Source of the DNA: Lujinxingia sediminis
GTDB taxonomy: Bacteria > Myxococcota_A > Bradymonadia > Bradymonadales > Bradymonadaceae
Reading direction: 5' to 3'
Assembly: GCF_004005565.1 (NCBI RefSeq)
Contig: NZ_SADD01000007.1
Location: forward strand, 165,439 to 229,438
DNA: 64,000 nt
The notes under the pieces: model-generated
What the model was told of the DNA's origin: nothing
What the model saw: only the letters and a program-made list of their open reading frames with translations
Databases searched by the model: none
Part shown: piece after piece, positions 57,361 to 64,000 of the stretch
How the letters are laid out: each line of letters opens with the position of its first letter
Position numbering within the stretch: the stretch's first letter is position 1
Translations under genes and position numbers: made by a program

Positions 57361-58857
57361 ATGCTTTTGCCCTCGCCACTGCACGCTCTTCGCCTCTCCC
57401 TCTGCCTGGCCATGGCCCTGAGCGCCACAGCCTGCTCCCCCGAACACTCCCGGGCCTGCGAGGTCGACGCCAACTGCTTTGTCGACGAGCAATGCATCGC
57501 TGGCTTCTGCCAGTTCGACCCCACCCCCGAAGGCGATACCAACGCTGACGCCGAAGCGCCCGACGCCGAAGAAGACACAGACGCCAGGGAGCCCGACGCA
57601 GAAGACGACGCAAACACAGACGCGGAAGAAGACACGGACGTCGAGGCACCCGACACAGAAGAAGACACGGACGTCGAGGCGTCCGACGCGGAAGACGCAA
57701 CCATCGATCCCTCCCCGATCTGCCTTGATCACCAGTCCATCTGCGACAACCGCTGCGTCGACCTCCACTACGATTCAAGCGCTTGCGGAAACTGCGCCAT
57801 CACCTGCAACAGCGACCAGGAATGCATCGAAGGCTCCTGCGCCCAACGCCTCGACACCGCCCCCCAGACCGGGACCATCGGCACCGACACCAGCGGCGGC
57901 TTCGGCATCGATATGACCCTCGACGATGCAAGCCGCCCCCATATCACACACATCAGCAACGCCACCGACACCACCCTCCACTACCTGCGCTGGGACGGCC
58001 AGCAGTGGCGCGGCGAGTTCTCCCACCCCGTCGAAGGCCTTCGCCCTACCCGCATCGCCCTGGATGTCAACAACCGCCCCCACATCCTCTTTGGAGATCC
58101 CACCTCCACCACATCCGAAACCCTCCGCTACGCCGCCCCCTCCGATGGCGTCTGGCACGTCGAGACCGTGGCCACCCCGCGATTTGCCCGCGACTTCGAT
58201 CTTGCCCTGGCTCCCGACGGAAGCCCCCGCGTCGTCTTCGTCAACGCCAATGACGAAGTCACCCTGGCCACCCGCACCTCCCCGGATCTCTGGGAGCATA
58301 CCCTGGTCGATCACCAGAACACCGCCGGCTCCTCCGTCGCCATCGCCGTCGACCAGCAGGGCCTCACCCACATCGCCTACCAGCGCTTCACCAACGGCGG
58401 CGAACTCATCTACGCCACCTCCACCTCCACCGGCTGGGACAAAACCTCGCTGGCCAGCACCCACAACGGCGGCCTGGGCATCTCCATGACCCTCGACCCG
58501 CAGGACCGTGCCCGCATCGCCGCCCGCGCCAACACTCCTGCGAACCCCGCCATCCTCTACCTGCACAACACCTCCGAAGCAGACCCTCGTGTCTGGAGCG
58601 AGCTTGTCTTCCCCCTGGAATCCAACGCCACGACAGCCTCCACCTCCATCGCCCTTTTTCTCGGCACCCTTCCCCTCATCGGATTTCAGCAAGACACCTC
58701 AGCTCGCATCATCCTCTACGACGGCTCCTTTTCGGCGCTCGACGCCATCGACGCCTCCAACACCGGGCGCACCGCTCTTAGCGCTGGCGCCAATCAACTC
58801 ATTCAGGCCGCGCTGCAGGCCCCCGGCGGAGGCCTCTACTACTTCATCAATCGGTAA
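57361..58857 (+). CDS. lipoprotein with Cys-rich head, acidic linker and beta-propeller-like domain (copy 1)
   Basis: 498 aa; ATG at 57361 has GGAG five bases upstream. Signal peptide with lipobox LSATAC, then a small Cys-rich unit CEVDANCFVDEQCIAGFCQ, an acidic linker of Asp/Glu/Thr/Ala-Pro repeats, and a second Cys-rich unit (CDNRCVDLHYDSSACGNCAI...ECIEGSC). The C-terminal 330 residues have blade-type repeats with the pattern 'D..(N/R)PHI...(T/N)...LRY' and 'DQQGLTHIAYQRF', as in beta-propellers. Surface- or outer-membrane-anchored, function unknown. Paralogous to the gene at 59039. Confidence 0.82.
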   Translation: MLLPSPLHALRLSLCLAMALSATACSPEHSRACEVDANCFVDEQCIAGFCQFDPTPEGDTNADAEAPDAEEDTDAREPDAEDDANTDAEEDTDVEAPDTEEDTDVEASDAEDATIDPSPICLDHQSICDNRCVDLHYDSSACGNCAITCNSDQECIEGSCAQRLDTAPQTGTIGTDTSGGFGIDMTLDDASRPHITHISNATDTTLHYLRWDGQQWRGEFSHPVEGLRPTRIALDVNNRPHILFGDPTSTTSETLRYAAPSDGVWHVETVATPRFARDFDLALAPDGSPRVVFVNANDEVTLATRTSPDLWEHTLVDHQNTAGSSVAIAVDQQGLTHIAYQRFTNGGELIYATSTSTGWDKTSLASTHNGGLGISMTLDPQDRARIAARANTPANPAILYLHNTSEADPRVWSELVFPLESNATTASTSIALFLGTLPLIGFQQDTSARIILYDGSFSALDAIDASNTGRTALSAGANQLIQAALQAPGGGLYYFINR

Positions 58858-58938
58858 CGCATCCCCCCGGCCGAGCGCATAGAAACGCAGCCTTCTCCCT
58901 CTCTCGGTCGGACCACACCCCACGTTCACCTTGATCAC

Positions 58939-58996
58939 GGGCAGCGCATCAACGACCGGGTCGTCGAAACAGCTCCACCGACCCGCCACCCATTGA
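58939..58996 (+). pseudogene. remnant of the plsC 3' end
   Basis: 58 bases aligning at roughly 80 per cent identity with the last 55 or so bases of the plsC gene (57211-57268), including the stop and the following GACCTGC: GCAGCGCATCAACGACCGGG against GCAGAGCATCAACGACTTCG, then GAAACA and TTGACCTGC in both. It lies just upstream of the second lipoprotein gene, as plsC lies upstream of the first. Confidence 0.8.
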
Positions 58997-59038
58997 CCTG
59001 CCCTCCCCACCCGACCCCCGGCCCTACCCGGATCCCCC

Positions 59039-60457
59039 ATGCTCTTATCCTCGCCACTGCGCGCTCTCCACCTCTGCCTCTGCCTCGCCATGGCCCTGAG
59101 CGCCGCAGGCTGCACCACCGAAAACTCCCGCGCCTGCGAAGTCGACACCAACTGCTTTGTCGACGAGCAATGCGTCGCCGGCTACTGCCAGCGCAACATC
59201 GAGGATACCGAAGATCCCGACACCGACATCGACCAGCCCGACGTCACAGACGCGGACGACGCGGACGACGCGGACGACGCGGACGACGCGGACGACGCGG
59301 ACGACGCGGACGATGCGGACAACGCCTGCGCGCCCGGCCTCAGCCTCTGCGGCACCACCTGCGTCGATCTTCAACAAGGCCCCAACTTCTGCGGCGACTG
59401 CCAGACCTCCTGCTCCGGCGACGAGAGCTGCGTCGGCGGCAGCTGCGCCCCCGTGTTTGACGTCATCACCGTCGACCAGGAATCCGAGACCGGCTTTTTC
59501 AACGACCTGGCCCTCGACAGCCAGGGTAACCCCCACATCATCTACTACGCCGAAACCTCGAATGAACTGCGTTACGCCACCTTCGACGGCAACGACTGGC
59601 ACTACTCCGTCGCGGCGCTCCCGCCCGTCCCCTCCATCCCCGTCCTCGCCATCCCCGCCCACATCTACCTCGACGCCGACAACATTCCGCATATCGCCTA
59701 TATCCAGGCCACCGGAACCCCGACCCCTGTCTACGGCACACGCACACCGGAGGGCTGGGAGCTCGAAGAGGTGTATTTTGCAGGCGATGGCCCCCTCGGC
59801 TTAACCCCCGGCATCGATGGCCGCCCCACCATCTCCTTTCAACTCATCTTAGAGAGCCCCGCTCTCTACTCCCGGCACGCCGGGGATTGGCTCTCCGAAG
59901 ATTCGCCGGCCTCCGGCAGCACGATCACCCTTCGGGCCATCGCCGGTGACGCCATCACCCCGCTGGCCATCGCCTACAAAAACACCGGCAACGACCTCCT
60001 GCTCGCCACCTACGACCCGACCAGCCCCGACTGGCAGCAAAGCACCATCGCGTCCGACCTCTCCACTGCCAGCACCCTGGCGCTGACCCTCTCCCCCTCC
60101 TCCTCGCCGGCCCTGGCCACCCTGAACGCCGCGCAAAGCGAGCTTCTCGTCTTCCGCCGTGACGGCAACGCCTGGAGCGATGAGAGCCACCCCGTCGGTC
60201 CCACCAACGCCGACACCGCCTCGACCCGGCTCTCCCTGGCAAGCACCGACACCACGCTGGTCGCCGGACTGCATATCAGCACCACACACCACGCCCGCGT
60301 CCTGCAGCTCAACGCCTCGAGCTCCAACTGGCAACGACTGCTTCACGCGCCTGCCCATGCCGACTCCAACACCTCGGTGGCCATCGACGCGCAGGGCCGC
60401 ACCCACGTCACCTTCGTCAACCCCGAAGGGCAACTCTCCTACGTGCGCCTGCCATGA
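59039..60457 (+). CDS. lipoprotein with Cys-rich head, DADDAD linker and beta-propeller-like domain (copy 2)
   Basis: 472 aa. Near-identical signal peptide to the gene at 57361 (LCLAMALSAAGC against LCLAMALSATAC) and the same CEVD.NCFVDEQC head. The linker is eight ADD triplets coded by a 9-base tandem repeat (59249-59320). Next is the second Cys unit CGTTCVDLQQGPNFCGDCQ and a propeller-like C-terminus with 'LDSQGNPHIIYYAE..NELRYATFDGNDW' blades. The 3' end overlaps fetA by four bases (ATGA). Confidence 0.82.
   Translation: MLLSSPLRALHLCLCLAMALSAAGCTTENSRACEVDTNCFVDEQCVAGYCQRNIEDTEDPDTDIDQPDVTDADDADDADDADDADDADDADDADNACAPGLSLCGTTCVDLQQGPNFCGDCQTSCSGDESCVGGSCAPVFDVITVDQESETGFFNDLALDSQGNPHIIYYAETSNELRYATFDGNDWHYSVAALPPVPSIPVLAIPAHIYLDADNIPHIAYIQATGTPTPVYGTRTPEGWELEEVYFAGDGPLGLTPGIDGRPTISFQLILESPALYSRHAGDWLSEDSPASGSTITLRAIAGDAITPLAIAYKNTGNDLLLATYDPTSPDWQQSTIASDLSTASTLALTLSPSSSPALATLNAAQSELLVFRRDGNAWSDESHPVGPTNADTASTRLSLASTDTTLVAGLHISTTHHARVLQLNASSSNWQRLLHAPAHADSNTSVAIDAQGRTHVTFVNPEGQLSYVRLP
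59249..59320. repeat. in-frame 9-base repeat GACGCGGAC, eight units
   Basis: Seven exact units and a last variant (GATGCGGAC) in the acidic linker of the copy-2 lipoprotein; length change by slippage would keep the frame. Confidence 0.95.
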
Positions 60458-61149
60458 CCTCCCGGCTGCTCCGCGCCCAAAACCTCACCTGGACCCCGCC
60501 CGAGCACACCTCCCCCCTCTGGAAAAACGTCAACTTCGAGCTCCACCCCGGCGAATGCGTGGCGCTCAGCGGCGAGAGCGGCTCCGGGAAGAGCACCCTG
60601 CTGCGCGCGCTGGTCGCCCTGCTCGGTACCGACCGCGGTGAGGTGTATTGCGGAGAGCTCCTTCTGAGCCCGGAGACAGTCCTCGCCTTTCGCCGACGCG
60701 TTCTCTACCTCCACCAACGTCCCGCACCTCTGGCAAAAACCCTCGACGACGAGCTCCGACTGGCGCGCCACTACGCCTCCCGTAACATCCCCGCCCTCAC
60801 CCGGCCCTTAAGCGAAGACCAGCAGCTCGCCCTCCTCGAACGCCTGGGCCTCTCCCACATCCCGCTGAACCGCACCTTCGAGCGCCTCTCCCCCGGCGAA
60901 CAGCAACGCTTTGGGCTTGTCCGCGCGCTCACCCTCCAGCCCCCGGTTTTGCTGCTCGACGAGCCCACCGCCTCCCTCGACTCCCGCAGCACCGAGCGGG
61001 TCGAAGTGCTCATCCACGAGCTGCTCAACGACCACCCCGAGCGCGCCATCCTCATCGTCACTCACCACACCGAACAACGCCGGCGCCTGACCTCTCGCAC
61101 CCTCAACATCGCCCGCTGGCAGCCCACCCCCACACCCACCGACCCATGA
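60454..61149 (+). CDS. fetA: ABC transporter ATP-binding protein FetA-like
   Basis: 231 aa. Walker A GESGSGKST, signature LSPGEQQR, Walker B VLLLDEPTASLD and switch VTHHTEQ. It is followed, with a 4-base overlap, by a UPF0014-type permease, which defines the FetAB (YbbL-YbbM) pair. In E. coli FetAB exports iron and protects against peroxide. Its start overlaps the stop of the lipoprotein gene, so the three genes may be one transcript. Confidence 0.9.
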   Translation: MTSRLLRAQNLTWTPPEHTSPLWKNVNFELHPGECVALSGESGSGKSTLLRALVALLGTDRGEVYCGELLLSPETVLAFRRRVLYLHQRPAPLAKTLDDELRLARHYASRNIPALTRPLSEDQQLALLERLGLSHIPLNRTFERLSPGEQQRFGLVRALTLQPPVLLLDEPTASLDSRSTERVEVLIHELLNDHPERAILIVTHHTEQRRRLTSRTLNIARWQPTPTPTDP

Positions 61150-61940
61150 CCTACGTCGAACTCTCCCCCCTCGACCTGGCTCTGGCCGCCTTCCTGCTAC
61201 TCATCCCGGCCCTCATCAGCATCGCGCTGAAGCTCGGTCTTCAAAAAAACCTCATACTTGCCGCAGTGCGCACCACCGCCCAGCTCACCCTTCTGGGCCT
61301 TGTGCTCGAATGGGTCTTTGAGGCCAACCGCTGGTTCTACGTCCTCCCCATGCTGCTCGTCATGCTCCTGGCTGCAGCTCGCGCCGCCATCGCCCGCTCC
61401 TCCAAACGCTTCCCCGGCGCCCACCTGGCCGCCTTTGCCTCGCTCACCCTGGCCACCACCCTGACCACCTTTGCCACCACCGAGCTCGTCATCGGCGTCG
61501 ATCCCTGGTTCACCCCGCAATACGTCATCCCCCTCGCAGGCATGCTGCTCGGCAACGGCCTCACCGGCATCAGCCTGGGCCTTGATCGCATGCTCAGCGA
61601 TCTAATCAAAGAGCGCCCCTCCCTGGAATCTCACCTCGCCATGGGCAGCACGCTCTGGGAGGCATCCCTCCCCCACCTTCGCCAGGGTGTACGCAACGGC
61701 ATGATCCCCATCATCAACGCCATGATGATCGTCGGCCTGGTCTCCCTCCCCGGCATGATGACCGGCCAGATCCTCGCCGGCGCCGACCCCACCCACGCCG
61801 TCGCCTACCAGATCCTCATCATGTTCATGATCGCCGCGGCCACCGCCCTGGGCGTCATCCTCCTCTGCCTCATCGCCTTCAAACGCATCGCCCACCCCAT
61901 GGCCCGCCCCCGCTGGGAGGCCATCTCGCATCACGACTAA
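61146..61940 (+). CDS. fetB: ABC transporter permease FetB-like (UPF0014)
   Basis: 264 aa with seven predicted helices. Family signature residues are LKLGLQKNLILAAVRTTAQLTLLGLVL, the MLLGNGLTGISLGLDR loop, and MIVGLVSLPGMMTGQILAGADPTHAVAYQI. Coupled to fetA by a 4-base overlap. Confidence 0.93.
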   Translation: MTYVELSPLDLALAAFLLLIPALISIALKLGLQKNLILAAVRTTAQLTLLGLVLEWVFEANRWFYVLPMLLVMLLAAARAAIARSSKRFPGAHLAAFASLTLATTLTTFATTELVIGVDPWFTPQYVIPLAGMLLGNGLTGISLGLDRMLSDLIKERPSLESHLAMGSTLWEASLPHLRQGVRNGMIPIINAMMIVGLVSLPGMMTGQILAGADPTHAVAYQILIMFMIAAATALGVILLCLIAFKRIAHPMARPRWEAISHHD

Positions 61941-62037
61941 CACGCCGCAGCGCCGCATATCTGGCGGGGTTTGTCCGTCTCTCGGACGGTCATCTCGGGT
62001 GTCGCAACCGGGTCAGGTTCTGGTGTCGTTTGACACA

Positions 62038-62178
62038 CAGACCCCTTAGCTCTGCTTTTACTCAGGTAAATCGACAACTCAGACCCCCTTACCTCCGCTT
62101 TTACTCGGGCAAATCGACAACTCGGACCCCTTAGCTCCGCTTTTACTCAGGTAAATCGACAACTCAGCCCCCTTACCT
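62038..62178. repeat. 42-base tandem array, left part (interrupted by the IS)
   Basis: Units with the core CTTTTACTCAGGTAAATCGAC repeat every 42 bases; the core contains the small palindrome TTTAC-TCAG-GTAAA. The last unit stops at TTACCT where the IS begins and continues at 63607 on the far side. Confidence 0.9.
62170..62178. repeat. 9-base target-site duplication, left copy
   Basis: CCCTTACCT directly before the left terminal inverted repeat; the same nine bases follow the right end at 63607-63615. Confidence 0.75.
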
Positions 62179-63606
62179 GGGAGTGTAAGACTTTCTGTGT
62201 ACGGCGTGTTCTAATCCAAAGCTGGTCAATTTTTGGAGTTGGTCATGACGAAGAAACGCCGTGGTGGTCGCCGAAGAAGTGCTGATGAACGGATGCTCCC
62301 CGAAGCACTTGAGGAGTTGTTACGGCCGATGGCCCGTGAGGCTGCCAGAGAGCAGATGACGCTGGGTCAGGTCGTGAGCTCTTCGCCGATGTCAGAGCTG
62401 TTGGGGAGGTTCGTGGAGCTCATGTTGGAGGCCGAGCAGGAGCATCATCTGGGCTACGGATGGGGGGAGCGCGAGAGTGAGGCTCTGCGCTTTGGCAACC
62501 GGCGAAATGGTTATGGAAGCAAGGTCTTAAAGACGCAATTTGGGGAGGTGCCCATCTCGGTGCCGCGGGACCGGGAAGGCAGTTTTTTGCCCCGGGTTGT
62601 GCCCAAGCACGGGCAGCTCAGCGAGACTATCGCCGGGCAGATTCTCTCACTTTACACCAGTGGTATGTCGCAGCGAGACATTCACCGTCATGTTGAGGAA
62701 CTCTACAATATCGAGGTCGACGACGGACTGGTGAGCCGGGTGGTGGCCAGGGTTGAGCCGGAGCTTATTGCGTGGCGAAACCGTCCTTTGGAGGCAGTCT
62801 GGCCCTGTATTTTTGTCGACGCCCTCTATGTAAATACACGCCACGAGAGCGGTGTTGAGCGCACCGCGGTCTACACAGCAGTAGGCTACAACTGCGAGGG
62901 CATCCGCCAGATTCTCGGGGTCTGGATGGCCGGCGAAGGGCAGAAATCGGAGAGCGCGAGCTTCTGGCATCAAGTGTTGCTCGACCTGAAGCGGCGAGGA
63001 GTGGAGGACATTTTCATCCTCTGCGCCGACGGTCTCAGCGGGATGGAGCAGGCCGTGGCCACGAATTTCCCACAGACTCGCTTCCAGCGTTGCGTGGTGC
63101 ATCTGATTCGCAACAGCATGCGCTATGTGCCCAGCAAACTACGCCAGGAGGCCTCCGCCGATGTACGCGCTATCTATCAGGCCGTCTCCTTCGAAGCAGC
63201 GAAGTTTGCGCTGCAACAACTCCAGGAGAAGTGGCGTCGAAAAGAGCCCCACCTCTGCGATGTGTGGAAAAATGCCCTGCCTCACCTGGAGAACCTGTGG
63301 ACCTACGGCTACGCATTGCGGCGGATGGTATACACCACAAACATGGTCGAAAACCTCCACCGCCAGATACGCAAAGTCACCAAAACCAAGAGCAGCTTCC
63401 CCAATCACGACAGTGCTCTGCGTCTGATTACCCTGAAGCTGCGTGAGATTCACGACGGATTCAAGCTACCCCGCAGCGACTGGGCTGCCATTCGCTCTGA
63501 GCTTGAACTGACGTTTCAAGACCGCGTTCCAAACTACGTTCCGTGGGAAGGCCGCGCAGATAGTTAAGAAGAGCCGAAGGGTCGTACACGAAATTGCTTG
63601 CACACC
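62179..63606 (+). mobile_element. IS256-family insertion sequence, about 1428 bp
   Basis: Left end GGGAGTGTAAGACTTTCTGT and right end (reverse complement) GGTGTGCAAGCAATTTCGTG form imperfect inverted repeats that share TTTC and GTGTACG. Flanked by the 9-base duplication CCCTTACCT. Joining the two flanks restores a perfect 42-base repeat unit, which confirms the borders and the insertion site. Confidence 0.85.
62245..63567 (+). CDS. IS256-family (mutator-type) transposase
   Basis: 440 aa from the ATG at 62245, with GGAG eight bases upstream; a TTG at 62233 is in frame. Catalytic triad visible: D192 in IFVDALYV, D262 in LCADGLSGM and E369 in TTNMVENLHRQIRKVTKTKS. The QRCVVHLIRN segment after the second Asp (the C-x2-H) and a 'RFGNRRNGYGSKVLKT' start are typical. 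Complete reading frame, so the element may be active. Confidence 0.95.
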   Translation: MTKKRRGGRRRSADERMLPEALEELLRPMAREAAREQMTLGQVVSSSPMSELLGRFVELMLEAEQEHHLGYGWGERESEALRFGNRRNGYGSKVLKTQFGEVPISVPRDREGSFLPRVVPKHGQLSETIAGQILSLYTSGMSQRDIHRHVEELYNIEVDDGLVSRVVARVEPELIAWRNRPLEAVWPCIFVDALYVNTRHESGVERTAVYTAVGYNCEGIRQILGVWMAGEGQKSESASFWHQVLLDLKRRGVEDIFILCADGLSGMEQAVATNFPQTRFQRCVVHLIRNSMRYVPSKLRQEASADVRAIYQAVSFEAAKFALQQLQEKWRRKEPHLCDVWKNALPHLENLWTYGYALRRMVYTTNMVENLHRQIRKVTKTKSSFPNHDSALRLITLKLREIHDGFKLPRSDWAAIRSELELTFQDRVPNYVPWEGRADS

Positions 63607-63752
63607 CCCTTACCTCCGCTTTTACTCAGGTAAATCGACAACTCAGACCCCTTAGCTCCGCTTTTACCCGGGTAAATCGACAACTCAGACCCCTTACCTC
63701 CGCTTCTACTCAGGTAAATCGACAACTCAGACCCCTTAGCTCTGCTTTCGCT
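63607..63752. repeat. 42-base tandem array, right part, with the right 9-base duplication at 63607-63615
   Basis: Three further 42-base units plus the completion of the interrupted one. The unit around 63663-63676 has TTTACCCGGGTAAA, a perfect palindrome where the others have TTTACTCAGGTAAA. Confidence 0.9.
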
Positions 63753-63792
63753 CCCATCCACACCATCGCTTCGTACGCCCCCCAACCCCCAC

Positions 63793-63824
63793 ACGAATCG
63801 CCCGACATCGCGAACCCCCGGCGC
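63793..63824. repeat. diverged copy of the 32-base ACGAATCG core
   Basis: Starts ACGAATCGCCCGACATCGCG and differs at only a few positions from the cores at 41138, 41231, 42151, 42241 and 42331, 21 kb away. Confidence 0.8.
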
Positions 63825-63878
63825 CCCACAACCACCCAACCACACAACCACCTAACCACAACCCGCATCCCCCCCAAC

Positions 63879-63983
63879 CCGAGCGCATCCAGGGCGACGA
63901 CTGGCAAGGAGCCAGGAGGAGCGTGTAGCAGCCGCTACCGCGACGACGCAGCGACACAGCCAGCGTCGGCCTGGGGCGCTCGG
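63879..63983. repeat. dispersed hairpin repeat, copy 6 (complete)
   Basis: Same left arm (CCGAGCGCATCCAGGGCGAC), core GTAGCAGCCGCTAC and right arm CGCTCGG as the copies at 30.9-31.3 kb, 32 kb away. A new repeat of CAAGGAGCCAGGAGGAG follows immediately and runs to the window edge. Confidence 0.85.
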
Positions 63984-64000
63984 CAAGGAGCCAGGAGGAG

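Larger units (their letters stand above)
61941..62178. other. intergenic stretch up to the IS256-type element
   Basis: Non-coding; from about 62038 to 62178 it carries the left part of a 42-base tandem array. Confidence 0.6.
63568..64000. other. repeat-filled tail of the window
   Basis: After the IS end come the right part of the 42-base array, one diverged 32-base core (63793-63824) with ACCCAACC-type spacer, and a copy of the long hairpin repeat. No gene is seen. Confidence 0.6.

Overview
The window is a high-GC chromosomal segment from a Gram-negative bacterium. The evidence is a set of lipoprotein signal peptides, a tatB-tatC pair, a periplasmic CnrX/Spy-like protein and a plsC-type acyltransferase. 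The mix of a giant Ser/Thr kinase-AAA-TPR protein, secreted beta-propeller lipoproteins with acidic linkers and Cys-rich heads, and many G+C-rich dispersed repeats suggests a predatory or social deltaproteobacterial lineage (Myxococcota or Bradymonadales-like). That placement is inference and no rRNA is present to confirm it. No tRNA, rRNA or CRISPR array was found.

Layout. 0.5-6.5 kb: a CstB-like persulfide dioxygenase/rhodanese, a convergent RimB-RimK-AspA/AstE-like operon, a degenerate AMP-ligase paralogue and a small lipoprotein. 6.7-12.5 kb: a complete mrp (mnh) cation/proton antiporter operon, with A and B fused. 12.6-24.9 kb: core genes (RlmK-like methyltransferase, trpS, five-domain S1 protein, yaaA, a TM2-like membrane protein, Xaa-Pro aminopeptidase, an M20 peptidase, a thioredoxin-like protein, tatB-tatC) separated by clear intrinsic terminators. 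25-31 kb: a ComEA-like HhH protein, a 1192-aa Ser/Thr kinase with AAA and TPR regions, and a convergent free-standing GyrA C-terminal pinwheel protein. 30.8-31.3 kb: five copies of a long hairpin repeat. 31.4-41 kb: a PEGA-like membrane protein, a fumarylacetoacetase-family enzyme, gyrB, two bacterial-PH-domain membrane proteins (one with about five PH repeats) and a DUF819 permease-like protein.

41-42.4 kb is a dense repeat nursery: a hexamer run, seven 42-bp units ending in a terminator, ten 29-bp units and three 90-bp-spaced units. The last of these abuts the start of an ECF sigma factor, which is followed by a probable anti-sigma factor and a CnrX/Spy-like periplasmic sensor. 44-45.3 kb is a four-gene cassette of tiny lipoproteins with overlapping ATGA junctions. 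45.7-50.4 kb holds a GNAT enzyme, an M20 amidohydrolase, a lone response regulator, an unknown protein and an M50 protease.

50.2-56.1 kb contains the most system-like accessory module: an Eco57I-type adenine DNA methyltransferase and an SNF2-type helicase in one translationally coupled minus-strand pair. It resembles the methylase/helicase pair of DISARM class 1 without the other DISARM genes. 56.2-61.9 kb has plsC, two tandemly duplicated beta-propeller lipoproteins with a plsC-tail remnant between them, and fetA-fetB. The window closes with an IS256-family element that has inserted into a 42-bp tandem-repeat array with a 9-bp target duplication, followed by further copies of the dispersed repeats.

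Several start codons were moved downstream of the longest open frame where a ribosome binding site or family length argued for it; each case is explained in its entry.
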